Shown here: one piece after another, positions 1 to 11,928 of the stretch | Layout: each line of letters begins with the position of its first letter | Position numbering within the stretch: the stretch's first letter is position 1 | Source: Hydractinia symbiolongicarpus | Taxonomy: Eukaryota; Cnidaria; Hydrozoa; Anthoathecata; Hydractiniidae | Length of the DNA stretch: 60,000 nt | Direction of reading: 5' to 3' | Assembly (NCBI RefSeq): GCF_029227915.1 | Contig: NC_079881.1 | Span: 32,899,501 to 32,959,500 of the forward strand | Program-made: the position numbers and the translations under genes | The notes under the pieces: generated by a model | The model's database searches: none | What the model was told of the DNA's origin: nothing | The model's input: only the letters and a program-made list of their open reading frames with translations

Positions 1-60
1 AATAAAATAACCTTTATGTTAGATCACTAACTGTTGTAACAAATGCAATCATCGTTGAGA

Positions 61-1735
61 TAAAAAAATCTAAAAAAAAATTTATCATTCTTTCAAACAA
101 TTTAAGCACTCGTTGTGAACAAAAAACAACCAAGGTTAGCTAATGTTTATACAGGAAGGGTACTTTATTATTAGGAGCAATTGTATTCGGTATCGGATCC
201 ATTTTACACCTTTACCGTCTTCTCCCAGGTAGAAGGTTCTTTGACACCTCTTTAAAAGCTCTTTTCATGTTGTTGCACAATACCTGTTTACCTTTTAAAC
301 ACTTCGTAAAAACAAAAACTTCTTTTTTAGAATGGAGAACCTAAATTTAACATTAGCTAACGACACAAAACTATTTCATTGTTATGAGGTGGTAACAGAT
401 GATTTTAATGGACCCAAATTGGTAGATAAAGTCATCCTATTTTGCATTTTTTGTATAACAGCATGTTTTATCACCATACTCAATGCTTACATGTTCAATA
501 TTTTAAGAAAGAAGGACAGAAAACGTGCAAATGTACAATTTATGATTTTAACTATCTCCGACTTAACAAATGGAGCAATTTCCATGCCAATTGTGATGTT
601 GAAGTTTATCGATTTTGGTGAGAGTGCCAATTGCAAAATACGAGCATTTGTGCAATTTGCCTACCTTTTTCCCCTTATATATTCGTGGTTAATTACCGTT
701 GGAATATCTATGGACAGATTGGTTGTGGTGCTGATGCCAAGGCTGCACGAAAAAATAGTCGGTCGACTTAATTTACTATATCGTGTTGTTTGTCTGCTTT
801 TTGTGTTGCCGTGTCTATAAAAACCGGATACTTTTACTGGAAAGATGGCAACAAGCCAATTACTATTTCTGAATATGAAAGAATGTCAGTAAATGATAGG
901 GAGGCAGTAGAAAGTAGCACACATCAATTTTTCGGCGAAATAGTCGTCGTTGTTGCAATCTGTGTATTGCAGTTAGTGCTTATAGTTAACGTCAACCGTA
1001 AAGCAAACGCAATGGAGCAAAGTCGACAAAGCGCAAACAGTTACAATCAAAAGGTGACAAACACTGTCAGTCTGTTAATTCTCTTCACAGTCATATCCAC
1101 CATTCCAAGGCTAATCATCCATGGTTTGGAACTGTACAATCGTTCAATGGCAGATAAAAGAAGTCGTGCTGGATACTATGTTGTGCATGCTTCTGTATTA
1201 TCTATACATCTAAATTCTTTGTTCAGTGCTGTAATTTTGCTGTTAAGGACATCCACATTTAAAACTCCCAATAACAATAAGAGTGTCGCCAGGACAACTA
1301 ACACCAATATTCAATCGAGTCGTTAAGTAATCAGGATTTTGCCGTGTAAATGGATTTTAAGACGCTTCACTTCGAACAAAAACTATTTGGAAACCACACA
1401 ATTTTTGAGTGTAAGGGATTTAGTTGTATGAAAGACATATTCTGCTTGAGCTGCAACAAGATGGAATCTGTTACAATAGATTGGTATGTTTGCGTGAAAC
1501 AATAGAACGAACAATACAACTAATTAAAAGTTGAAATTTTAAAATAACTTTCCCGCGGATTTAGTTTTTCCAATTGACAATTTGGAGGATATCGCGGAAT
1601 TAATTTTGTGTAAAAAAACTAAATATCGCGAACACCGCGGAAATTTCTCTCACGTTGTTTTCTACGGGTTTTTTTGTAAGTAAATAAAAATCACTTAGTT
1701 TTGTTATTTTACTTAACTTATCTTAATTGGAATTG
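61..1735 (+). repeat. Inverted-repeat arm carrying GPCR copy A
   Basis: This stretch matches, in inverse orientation, about 8220-10310. The match covers the sequence upstream of the GPCR, the GPCR itself and some 400 bp downstream. The downstream part includes the GC-richer patch with TTCCGCGG-type motifs at 1600-1665, paired with 8300-8400. It is the outer arm of a large imperfect palindrome whose partner arm holds copy B. Confidence 0.8.
332..1326 (+). pseudogene. Orphan class A (rhodopsin-like) GPCR, copy A, frameshifted
   Basis: This is a third copy of the seven-transmembrane receptor found intact at 9038-10033 and 19914-20909. The N-terminal half (TM1 to TM4) is open from 332 to about 797. 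The frame then shifts, and the rest (extracellular loop 2, TM5-TM7, Ser/Thr/Asn-rich tail) is open to 1326. The break is in a T run at 798-802: five T here against six at the same place in copy C, so one base is missing. Everything else is well conserved, including the TM2 aspartate, the DRL triplet after TM3 and the TM6 proline. The decay is therefore recent, or it is a homopolymer error in the assembly. A pyrimidine-rich tract ending in TAG lies immediately before the ATG, as in the other copies. The copy is convergent with copy B. Its loop 2 region resembles B in the centre and C on both sides. Confidence 0.85.
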
Positions 1736-2460
1736 TCAAAAATAAATCGGTGTAATATTATGAAACTAGTAGTTGAACCCATGGATTTGAACCCGTAATT
1801 ATTTCGCGCACCTGTTATATAATTATTTCGCACACTTGTTGTGAGATTACTCTGTGGTAGCCATGGCTCCTGGAAATATACACTTATAGGCACGACAGCA
1901 GTGTAAACTACACCTTCTTTTATAGTATAGATTATCGGAAGTAGTGTTACGCCGCTTTTTCGTAAAATTGATATATTTAACAATAACTGACGCATTTTTA
2001 CGACCTGATTGAGGATAAAAAAGAGGCCTTTCTTGCAAATAGCTTTTAAAAAACCAAAATTGACATTCTCTTACACTTGTTGTTCAGTTTCGGCAAAAAA
2101 CTTAAGCACATTCAGCTTTATTGTTTCAAAAAAAATAAAAATGGTTGAAGATGAAACAAAATTTTACATATTATTCAAATTCATGTCTAGAAGAAACAAA
2201 AAATCACTTACTAAATTCTTCTAAAATTTATTGTTCTTCTATTATCAAAAACTTGTTTTTGTTAATTTCCTTTCAAAGGCGCGAATAATTAAAACTTCTT
2301 TAATGAAATAGACAACGCAATAGTAATTGTCCGCAACTTTGTTTGTCCGTGTAGTTATTTATAACAAAGAAACTGCATCGAAGGAACAATAAAAGTTAAT
2401 TAACCATGAATTTTGTATAAAAAAACTTTTTGAATGAAACTTTTGGACTACGCAAAATAC
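1736..2460. other. Non-coding, no feature recognised
   Basis: AT-rich sequence with no convincing coding region. Short related phrases occur at 1795-1845 (two near-identical ATAATTATTTCGC motifs). Confidence 0.4.
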
Positions 2461-2529
2461 AAAATAAGAATAAAACTTTATAATAGCGTAGCGAAAAGAT
2501 CAGAGAGCTGCGCGCAATTTCGTGCGTGG

Positions 2530-2668
2530 TTAACACAAGTCGCTTTTGACGCACGAACAGACAAACGGAATACGGCTATTATTATAGAGAAATCATCAGC
2601 TTCTAATTAAATGAAAGACAACATTTTTATTGTAATAACTAGCCGTCTACCCGTAGAAGAATCCACTA
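2530..2668 (-). mobile_element. Mini-Helitron termini, minus strand
   Basis: Read on the minus strand, 2668-2639 gives a degenerate copy of the 3' end seen at 16290-16307: a GTGG...CTACGGG hairpin, then CTAGT. About 50 bp further on (around 2590) begins a 5' end (TCTCTATAATAATAGCCG) like the units at 16129 and 27463. Two neighbouring partial units therefore lie head to tail on the minus strand. Confidence 0.55.
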
Positions 2669-2689
2669 TATTTATCATTGAATTTATGT

Positions 2690-3240
2690 AAGGATTACCA
2701 AACAAAAAATTCAACACAGTAATTTGAATTTTTAAAAGCCACGATCTACATTATTCTATGCATGCCTCTAAAATTATCAGCAGGTGTAACAAAAAAAATA
2801 ATAATAAAATAGAAATGCTAAATATCCATCAAGATTAAATGTGTTAACAAAAGTTACGCAAAAATATGCTAAGACTATATACTTGCTTTTTCCATGACAG
2901 ATGGACACCAGGAAAAAAGCAGACCAGACAATAAAAACTCCAACATTGTTAAGTTGGAAAAATAAGGTTGTTGAAAATTCCGACAATCTTCAGTTTGTAA
3001 CATATCCTGCCAAACTCAGCTATTTAATCTTTTGCATACAGCAACCAGGCAAGGCAAGCGTTTGATCAATTTTTCGAGATGATGGGGGGCGTTAATTAGA
3101 GGGGGCGTCAAAAACGCGCGTTTTTTAGAGGATATACGGCATACAAAAATTAGTTTTTTCGATAATATTGCCTATTGTCTTTTTTAACAAATGTTCATCA
3201 TAAATTATGAAATTACAAAATTAAATTACTTCTACCCTTT
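2690..3240. other. Non-coding, no feature recognised
   Basis: AT-rich sequence. Small open frames on either strand are short and compositionally biased, and I see no domain. Confidence 0.4.
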
Positions 3241-3389
3241 ACCCCTACATTGCAAATTTTCATAATTTGCAACATATAAACTGTATTTCAACTAAAATCA
3301 GTTATTTCTGTCATTTGCATACCGTCCTCTTGCACCAACGTTTGCACAGATTATCAACAAAAATATTAACTCGTAGAAAAATCCACTTA

Positions 3390-3960
3390 CCTAAATATAT
3401 GAAATTTCGCAGGTATTTAATTTTGCAATCCCAAAAAACTTACATTTCACGGGTATTTTATTTATTATCTCGAATTTTGGTGTTTCACATCTTTTTGGGG
3501 TAGTTAATTTGGTGAAATTTAGATTTCACCATATTTTCTGGGTAGTTAATTGTTTATTTTTCCAAAAAATGTACCACAAAACGGTAGGGAGAAAAAAAAG
3601 GACATCTTGAGGTGTCAAAAAGACTTTGATAAGTTTTTTTCAGTGAAACAAATAATATGCCTTTTATTGGCTGGCGCGACTTTCTAAATTCAAATGACTT
3701 CCTTATATAATTGTATTAGACTGAAAGAGAAAACATTTGTACAGCATTATTCTCTGTATGTAGATTTTAGGGAGGCCAAGGGAAAGGCTAAGGGAAATTT
3801 GCAAGTATAAAATTTCGCGAATATAAAATTTGGCAGGTATAAAGTTACGCAGGTATTTAATTTCGCGATGTTAAGATTTTGATATTTTCGCTATTATTTA
3901 AATTCGCTAATTTTCTCAAAATCGCGAAATTAAATAACCGCCAAATTTTGTACCTTTAGG
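3390..3960. repeat. Degenerate repeats of a TTCGCGGGTATTTAA-like motif
   Basis: The phrase 'aaatttcgc(a/g)(g)gtatttaat' and variants recur in both orientations at 3395-3470 and 3795-3945, for example 'ggcaggtataaagt', 'acgcaggtatttaatttcgc' and 'aaatcgcgaaattaaataac'. The paired orientation suggests the two halves of a decayed foldback element of about 570 bp. No open frame is associated. Confidence 0.4.
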
Positions 3961-5610
3961 GTGATTATGGAGACAAATAGTAACATATTGTCAGAAGTTT
4001 GGGACGCTGTTCCTTCCATTGTGTTCAGGTTGAAAGCGCTTATCAGAATAACATGCTTTAAACATAGTTTTAAATAAATAATATGATAGAAAAAATTTTC
4101 GATGATGTTACGAGGCCTTTCGGATGCCATTTTTTTCTAGGTTTTTTCTTGTATAAAGTTAAAAGAAGTATTCGGCAAAACTTTTGCAAAATTTAATAGG
4201 TATAAGCACACATTCCAGCATAAAAAAATCAGGTTTGACGACGTTCCCACGATTTCATACGATTGTGCGTGGTAACAATGCAGCGTTTTTGAATTTACGA
4301 ATCGAAATTATTTTAAACGATCCTAACGTAACATATGTAAACAATGATTTAAGTTTGTTCACATTTTGCTATGTTTTTAATAACGACAACAACACTGAAT
4401 CACCCAGCCTGTAGTGTTAGAAACATTAGCACCAGTAAAACTAATTTTACAGTTTATCTAATCTCTTCTTTAGAAGAAACACGTTGTTTTATGTAAGAAT
4501 AGTGTTTCTTTGTTTCAGCCTAAATTTTCAGCCTAAACGTTTTGACACGTAAATTTTGTGAGCATGGCTATGGCCTGATGAAATACAGTTTATTATAATG
4601 TAACAACAAATCCTGCTGCGCGTAACGGATCTATTTTTCTTTAGACGAATAAAGAAGCCCAGTTTACATGAAATGTTAATAAAAAAGAAAATTTCTAATC
4701 TAATTTTGTACATCATACAATTTTTTTAGAACGAACGATCAAACTTGGACATATTTTTAGAATATTCTTAATTCTGATCTTTTTTGCAGAGTGTGTAAAG
4801 AAAGCATGTTCAGATAGAGATCCGAAAATTGAAACGGCCAAAAAATCATTTAACACCTAAATTCATCTTTCTACCAGATACCCTAAACAACAGTAGATCA
4901 CGTTCTTAATGTTGCACGTGATTTACTTTAGCTTTCTCAGTAGTACGTAGCTAGCGTTTTCTTGATGGTGGTCTAACCAGTTTTTTACTTCGATTACTAA
5001 ACTTTGCTTCGTCCCAAAAAACGGATTGGAAATGTACACGATTTATCTTAGACAATTGTACACAATTCTAATAATTTCTCTTTAGGACGTTACATCATTG
5101 TACATTTTTCTTCTTTCGAAAAGATATTTCTAACTAAAACCAAGTTTTATACTCGACAATAACAGTTTGTTTTTTTTGTTACATTTTATATTTGATTATA
5201 TTCGAATGCGATTGTAGCAACCTCCTCAGTCCCAGAACACAAAAATAAAAAATAACAACAAAAAATTTAAAACAACCTGGTGATGGGAAACATTGGCATG
5301 ATTGGTTTATTAGATTAATTTTCAGAACAATAGTTCAAAACTTATTAAAAAGAGACAGCCTTCTTTGCTTCTGTTTGCTCTCTTCAGTTGATAAACAAGT
5401 TGTTTCCGTGAAATGCGACATGCGAATAATAAGACGGGGGTGAACCCCAAATCATTTTAACAATAACGGTCTCGTACGACTTTAAAATAAGCAACAAATA
5501 AACGCCCGTTTTGTGATTTTTAGCGTAACGCCATGTTTTGGGAAAACAATGAATCACCAAAAAGAAAGTGAACCTTGATTCCTGTGCCGTTGACTAACAT
5601 AACCACTCAC
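3961..5610. other. Non-coding, no feature recognised
   Basis: AT-rich sequence with only short, unconvincing open frames. It belongs to the unmatched part of the copy A side of the inverted repeat. Confidence 0.4.
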
Positions 5611-5619
5611 ACAAGCGTA

Positions 5620-5975
5620 TTATAACATAGGATTCCTATTCTTATATTGCAATGACGTAGCAGGGTAGAAGGATCCTCAATGTTTTTTAATTTGTTCTAT
5701 ATAATTTCATTCTATATTAATGCCAAAATAAAAATCCTAACGTAAAAGTGCACCCTCGTCTCCGGATTTTTTTGTCTTCTTGATATGAGAGATGACGGCA
5801 AATAATACCCTGGCATCGTTGACAGCATGTTGGAATAATATTGTTTTTCCTTAGTTAGCACTTTTTTAGGTCAAGATTAAAATGGTGCATTAAGACGTGG
5901 TCAACAAAACTTTGTTAAAAAGCTAGGTAAATTTATAAATAGAAACTTTGTTTCTTTGTTCCTGAATTGAAAATC
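5620..5975 (+). repeat. Inner inverted-repeat arm / dispersed repeat X, copy 1
   Basis: Inverse match to about 7540-8130. Shared landmarks are 'agggt(a/g)gaaggatc', 'aatgccaaaataaa', 'tcttcttgatat', 'gtcaagattaaaatggtgca' and 'ctttgtttctttgttcctga'. A further diverged relative lies at 46530-46690, so this is also a dispersed family. Confidence 0.6.
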
Positions 5976-7080
5976 TTCCAAAACTTGCAATATTTGTTTG
6001 AAATCCGATTCACAAAAAGAAATCCTCACAATATGTATGCTTCTGACAACACTATTTGCAGAAGGTTATCATATACTAACTTGTAATTGATGAATTTACT
6101 ATAGAAAAGAGAATGTAATTATCAAACCTGGGGAAGGGCGGATATTAAGTGTGTCTGAGAAATCCCTGAATTTTTCAACTACTGCACCAATCAAACATGG
6201 CACAAATTTTTATTTAGGTCCTAACATAGCACTTAGACTCTAACATATTTCAATCATGAAAAATGCTTTTAATGTTTTACGCACATGTTAAAAGACATAT
6301 ACTATAATTTATATAATTGTCAAAAATCGTTTATCGGTCTCCCTGAAAATGGTTAAACAGGTCTCGGAATTAATCATAATAGTGAAAATATGTTATGGTC
6401 TCAATTTTTTTTCAAAACAGCCTAAGACCATGTCATGCCAGGTTTCAAGCCTTTATTTCAATTTTATTTTTGGCAAGAAGTATAGTTTTGAAAGTATTTT
6501 TAGCAGCCCACTTTTTGGGCACCCTTGACATAATCCTTTTTAGTGCATAGACTCATACTTGTTAGGGTATTAAATTAAAGAGTTATTTTAATCCAGATTT
6601 AATAAAATGCTAAACTGTGCAGAAAAATTGTTCAGGAAAATAATAAAAGATGTAGCTACCTAACTGCATTTAGCATAAAAATTATTGCTTAAGAATATTG
6701 TTGTAGCCAAACTGCATTCTTATACTTTCACTTTTTAAGGAGCTAACTAAATAGCCACAGCCTCACCAAAAAAATATATGTTGGTTATACCAAATAGAAT
6801 AGCAATAAGTGAGGCTCTAGCTTGCTAGCTAATCTTCGTTCCTAGCAAAACATCCTAAAACTGGCGCGTTTAAGATCTGTACATTGCTAAAAAACAATAT
6901 ATTTATATATAGACAATATATTTATCCTAACATTGAAAACAAACAGAAAACAAATGTTACAAATATATAAAGCTTTTGGAAGATAAAAAAAGTCAAACAG
7001 GCCTACAAACCTCACACACTGACCACACACACGACCATTATCAAAATCAAAATGGCCTTTGTTCCGCAAAGATCTTGGAT
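5976..7080. other. Spacer of the inverted repeat, non-coding
   Basis: AT-rich sequence between the inner arms. No gene or known repeat recognised. Confidence 0.4.
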
Positions 7081-7084
7081 TCTT

Positions 7085-7273
7085 TCTGGTCGCGAAAATT
7101 TTTTTTAAAGGAATTAGGGGTCGTGATTGGTATACTACGCGCGAGCGGTCAAAATATAGTCGGTAAAAATATATCGCATTTGGTATTGGTGCGCATTTTA
7201 AAAATTTCGTGATTCCGTTACGGGACGCGGTTTTCGCGGACAGACAGGCAAATTACGGCTATTATTAAAGAGA
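7085..7273 (-). mobile_element. Mini-Helitron 5' part, minus strand
   Basis: On the minus strand this starts TCTCTTTAATAATAGCCG. It continues through GTCTGTCCGCG, GTTACGGAATCACGAAAT and CAAATGCGATATATTTTTA, in the same order as the unit at 16129-16307. The 3' hairpin and CTAGT are not seen, so it is truncated. Confidence 0.5.
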
Positions 7274-7539
7274 TTTTGATCCTCTTCAATTATCTAAATA
7301 GATGTTCAACATCATTTTAGTATGCGCGATAATTGGAGAAGGATTTCCCGAAACCTCGCCTACTAAGCTATTCTGTTTGGAGAAGTAAACTTTCCACAAT
7401 AGTTAAATAAAATAATTAAATTACATAGTTTGTGTATGTTAATAATGTTCCTTAGCCAATATGATGTGATTGATGTGTGCCAATATGATGTGATTTTGTA
7501 AATCGATTTCAAAGAAATATAGGAAGTCTTTGGGAGAAA

Positions 7540-8130
7540 TTTAATTCAGGAACAAAGAAACAAGATTTCTAAACCTCTCTAAATTTGCAAACTTTACCAC
7601 AAAAACGTTTGGCTAGCTAGCTAACAGCTATATGTAAACAAAATACCAAGCTAAAAAAATAAAGCTAGCTGTCATCAGCACGTTTACATTGGGTTTATGA
7701 TCACCTACTACGTGCTAAACATGTTAAAAGCCTTGTTAGCTAGCCACATATACTTTATTGTCTTATATCAGTGGCCTACTTTTTTATGCCTTCTAGTGAT
7801 ATTTTAATAAATCCAACAAAGCAAAACCAAACATTTTTTAAAAATTTAACTAGCTTTATAACAAGTTTTGTTAACCTCGGCTCAATGCACCATTTTAATC
7901 TTGACCTGAAAAAGTGCTGACTGAAGAAAGAAGCTATAATAATTATGCAAAAAAATACAAGACTTTATTTCTTATATCAAGAAGAGAAAGAACCCTGGTG
8001 GACAGGGGTGCGCTTAAATGTTACCAAAAAGATTTTTATTTATTTTGGCATTATATAGAATTACTTTGTATAGAAAGAAATCAAACATTGTAGATCCTTC
8101 CACCCTAATACATCATTTCATAGTCGGAGT
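7540..8130 (-). repeat. Inner inverted-repeat arm / dispersed repeat X, copy 2
   Basis: Minus-strand partner of 5620-5975 (landmarks listed there). It is longer than copy 1 because of an insertion around 7600-7870. It contains no coding region. Confidence 0.6.
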
Positions 8131-8219
8131 AGGGATTGTTACAATAAGAATAACTAGAAGCTGATGGTTTTTTATAATATTAAAAGGATTCATTTTTGAC
8201 AATTTCAAAAAAAGCTGTT

Positions 8220-10310
8220 ATTTTCAGACATATTTTCTCCAATTAAGATAAGTTAAGTACATTAACAAAGCCTAAGTCATTTTTATTTACTTACAAAAGA
8301 AAACCGTAGAAAACAACGTGAGAAAAATTTCCGCGGTGTTCGCGATACTTAGTTTTTTACACAAAATTAATTCCGCGATAGCCTCCAAATTGTCCATTGG
8401 TAAAACTGAATTCGCTGGAAAGTTCTTTCAAATTTCCAACTTAATAATAGTATTACTACTCGTTATAATTATTTACGCAAATATACCAGCCTAAAGTAAC
8501 AGACTTCTCTTTTTTCTTTCTTTTTTTCTTTATGTCAACAAATTCTGGGCATTAAGTTTTGTTGCACAGATTTTTTTGTTTGTTCTTTCAGTGTTATTTT
8601 GCTTGTTGGGCAGGATTTGTTTGCATTGGATCAATGTCAAAATAAAATAATCGGCGACAAATTGAAACACACGGGTGATGGAAGGGACAGATGTCACATT
8701 TGATGTTATTAAAGAGTTCAAAAGGGAAAACGATTTAAAAAAAATTAAAGATAAAGAATTAAAGAAAAATACTTTTTCTTTCTTTATGCCTTTTTAATGC
8801 TTCAGCCAAACAAAATTTAGAATTGCGTCACATTTATTTCGCAAAAATCTATCTCGCATTTTAACCTTTTTTTTAAAGTTTTTTTTGCTATGAATGAATT
8901 TTTTAAAGGCAAGCTCAAGCAGAAAATATCTTTTATACAGTTAAATCCCTTAAAATCAAAAATTGTGTGCCTTTCAAATAGTTTTTGTTCGAAGTGAAGC
9001 GTCTTAAAATCCATTTACACGGCAAAATCCTGATTACTTAACGACTCGATTGAATATTGGTGTTAGTTGTCCTGGCGACACTCTTATTGTTATTGGGAGT
9101 TTTAAATGTGGATGTCCTTAACAGCAAAATTACAGCACTAAACAAAGAATTTAAATGTATAGATAATACAGAAGCATGCACAACATAGTATCCAGCACGA
9201 CTTCTTTTATCTGCCATTGAACGATTGTACAGTTCCAAACCATGGATGATTAGCCTTGGAATGGTGGATATGACTGTGAAGAAAATTAACAGACTGACAG
9301 TGTTTGTCACCTTTTGATTGTAACTGTTTGCGCTTTGTCGACTTTGCTTCATTGCGTTTGCTTTACGGTTGACGTTGACTATAAGCACTAACTGCAATAC
9401 ACAGATCGCAACAACAACGACTATTTCGCCGAAAAATTGAAGTGTGCTACTTTGTGCTGACTCCCTATCATTTATTGACATTCCTTCATATTCAGAAATA
9501 GTAATTGGCTTGTTGCCATCTTTCCAGTAAAAGTATCCGGTTTTTATAGACGCGGTAAAACAAAAAAACAAACAAACAACACGATATATTAAATTAAGTC
9601 GACCGACTATGTCTTCGTGCAGCCTTGGCATCAGCACTACAACCAATCTGTCCATAGATATTCCAACGGTAATTAACCATGAATATATCAGGGGAAAAAG
9701 GTAGGCAAATTGCACAAATGCTCTTATTTTGCAATTCGCACTCTCACCAAAATCGATAAACTTCAACATCACAATTGGCATGGAAATTGCTCCATTTGTT
9801 AAGTCGGATATAGTTAAAATCATAAATTGTACATTTGCACGTTTTCTGTCCTTCTTTCTTAAAATATTGAACATGTAAGCATTGAGTATGGTGATAAAAC
9901 ATGCTGTTATACCAAAAATGCAAAATAGGATGACTTTATCTACCAATTTGGGTCCATTAACATCATCTGTTACCGCATCATAACACTGAAATAGTTTTGT
10001 GTCGTTAGCTAATGTTAAATTTAGGTTCTCCATTCTAAAAAAAAGTTTTTGTTTTTACGAAGTGTTCAAAAGGTAAACAGGTATTGTGCAACAACATGAA
10101 AAGAGCTTTTGAAGAAGTGTCAAAGAACCTTCTACCTGGGAGAAGAGGGTAAAGAGGTGAAATAGATATGATGCTGAATAAAATTGCTTCTAATAATAAA
10201 TTATCGTTCCTGCAAAAACAATAGCTAACCTTGATTGTTTTTTTTTTCACAACCAGTGGATATATTGTTTGAAAGAATAATAAATTTTTATTATCTTAAA
10301 AATAATTTCA
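8220..10310 (-). repeat. Inverted-repeat arm carrying GPCR copy B
   Basis: The partner of the arm at 61-1735, read on the opposite strand. Homology extends from upstream of the GPCR to beyond its 3' end. It then continues through an inner pair of arms (7540-8220 against about 5620-5975), with about 3.8 kb of unmatched sequence on the copy A side. Confidence 0.75.
9038..10033 (-). CDS. Orphan class A (rhodopsin-like) GPCR, copy B
   Basis: A 331-residue seven-transmembrane receptor on one uninterrupted coding exon, expected at the plasma membrane. The N-terminus is short, with two N-glycosylation sequons (N5, N10). Approximate membrane segments: TM1 34-58, TM2 67-92 with the conserved Asp77, TM3 103-127 followed by Asp128-Arg129-Leu (DRL in place of DRY), TM4 148-168, TM5 201-222, TM6 243-266 with Pro259, and TM7 281-305 with Asn295 in a degenerate NPxxY (N-S-L-F-S). 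Cys101 stands at the usual TM3 disulfide position, but loop 2 (about 169-200) has no cysteine, so Cys17 in the N-terminus is the only obvious extracellular partner. These are class A traits. The ligand is unknown, and the sequence is not close to any receptor I can name. The ATG lies two bases after a TTTTTTTTAG tract, which looks like the 3' splice site of a 5'-UTR intron. Confidence 0.9.
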   Translation of the reverse strand: MENLNLTLANDTKLFQCYDAVTDDVNGPKLVDKVILFCIFGITACFITILNAYMFNILRKKDRKRANVQFMILTISDLTNGAISMPIVMLKFIDFGESANCKIRAFVQFAYLFPLIYSWLITVGISMDRLVVVLMPRLHEDIVGRLNLIYRVVCLFFCFTASIKTGYFYWKDGNKPITISEYEGMSINDRESAQSSTLQFFGEIVVVVAICVLQLVLIVNVNRKANAMKQSRQSANSYNQKVTNTVSLLIFFTVISTIPRLIIHGLELYNRSMADKRSRAGYYVVHASVLSIHLNSLFSAVILLLRTSTFKTPNNNKSVARTTNTNIQSSR

Positions 10311-10322
10311 TTTGCCGCAAAG

Positions 10323-10348
10323 AAAAACAAACAAACAAACAAACAACC
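10323..10348. repeat. AAAC microsatellite (unit 1)
   Basis: About five AAAC repeats upstream of GPCR copy B. The equivalent in unit 2 (21201-21233) has about three more repeats. Confidence 0.85.
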
Positions 10349-10349
10349 A

Positions 10350-11928
10350 ATCAAGCAATATGCTCACCTTAATGTTATTGCTTTATATGATTTTGTGTAG
10401 TGGCATCTATCTGCATTACAGTTTATAAATTCTCTGCCTGCTTTGTGACAAATACGTAAAGTTTCTTCGTCACCGATCACTTAATGTACACGCTATCCTG
10501 TTGTGTCCCATGTTTGCGCAGGGACTTATAAACAAAGAAGAATTTGATAAATAATTTATCACTACTGTGAAAACTGAGCTGTTATGGTTTTATTTTGATA
10601 AAGATAAACTCGCAACCGTTGCAAAAATAACCTAACTGTGAAAATTTTACACCCAAAAAAAGCTTTCCTATGTGTTAACTTGATATCGCCAGAAGGTGAT
10701 ATATGTCACGTCTTTTTCGGAGGTTTCATAACTTTAATTTTTTTATTGGGAGATGTGAGAATTTTTACTTCCGTTATGAGAACAAAAGTGAGATTGAACT
10801 ATTTGAGAGAACTTTCATCAATAAAAATAGATCATTGTTCTTTTCATTTTAACACCTCAGGTAGATTTTCTCATAAAGAAACAACCGTTCGTTTCTACTG
10901 AAACCTCCACAACTAACAAAATTCTACCTTCCTGAAATTAAAGTTACAGATTTTGCTTCAAAAAAAGTTAAATAAATGTTATACATTGACCGTAATGCAT
11001 CTTCAACATTCTTCGGATATTGCTATTGATTAATTTTTGACCCTATAAAAAATAACGGGGCAATCTACGATGGAGTATATATTATTGACTTTTTAAGGCG
11101 CATCAGTAGATCACGCCAAACCGTCAAAATCAGAGTTGATGTTCAACCTTCGACTCAAAATGAACCATTTTGAGGTAGCGTGTAAAACGTCTAAATGTCA
11201 TAAAAATACTAGTGGTAAAAGCATGCAAAAAGAGCTATCTTTAAAGAATGGTTTCTTTGTTTGATTTCTCGTTATCACTTTCGTTTAATTTTTCGTAATC
11301 AATTTTCGATGCGTTTGTTATATGACGGGCTTTCATAAAAAGTTATTCGCAAAGTCGTTGCTGATAAACCCCGCTTTTGTTTTGTGAAGTCGCTATTGAG
11401 ATTTAAAGTACAATGTGAGGGTAGTTTATTGCAATAAAAGGATACAAATTCAATACCAATTAAAATTTAGATTTTAAAATATTTTTTAGGAGTTCACATA
11501 AGGCAAACTTTCGACTTTTTTTAATATGAGTGGACAATTAATAAAACGCCACTGAATAACGGTATTATGTTTATCTTAACCAAATTTGGTCTTAACCCGC
11601 TTTGCAAGTCTACTATGTTTGGTATGCAATGAAACCGAAAGGAAGTTGTTACATTGAGGTAAACTTGAATCAATTTTTCCCGACAAGAAGAATGAACGCG
11701 GAAAGAAAAAAATATTAGATTAATTTTTTACATCTTTACTATTTAAAGCATGTAGATATTTGTTGTAATATTTTAACTATTAATAGATGGACCTTAACCT
11801 TATTCTGTCCTAAGTTTTTTTCACTGCATCCCTTTATTACTTGTTCACCTTACGTGTGTTTTTTAACTATTTATAATTAATTAGAATGAGTGTGTTAAAA
11901 CATATTATAACTTGCTTTGTTCTGTTTC
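10350..11928. other. Duplicated non-coding stretch (unit 1)
   Basis: Collinear with about 21235-22597. A frame around 10640-10900 is shared in part with 21566-21766 (phrase FYFRYENKSEIELFER), but the reading frame differs between the copies and nothing identifies it. It may be old transposon coding sequence. Confidence 0.4.

Noticed and set aside
10035-10250. A 71-codon frame directly upstream of GPCR copies B and C (also 20911-21126), nearly identical in both
   Set aside because: Its stop coincides with the pyrimidine-tract TAG before the GPCR ATG, and copy A lacks that stop. It is more simply an intron or 5' UTR end conserved by recent duplication.
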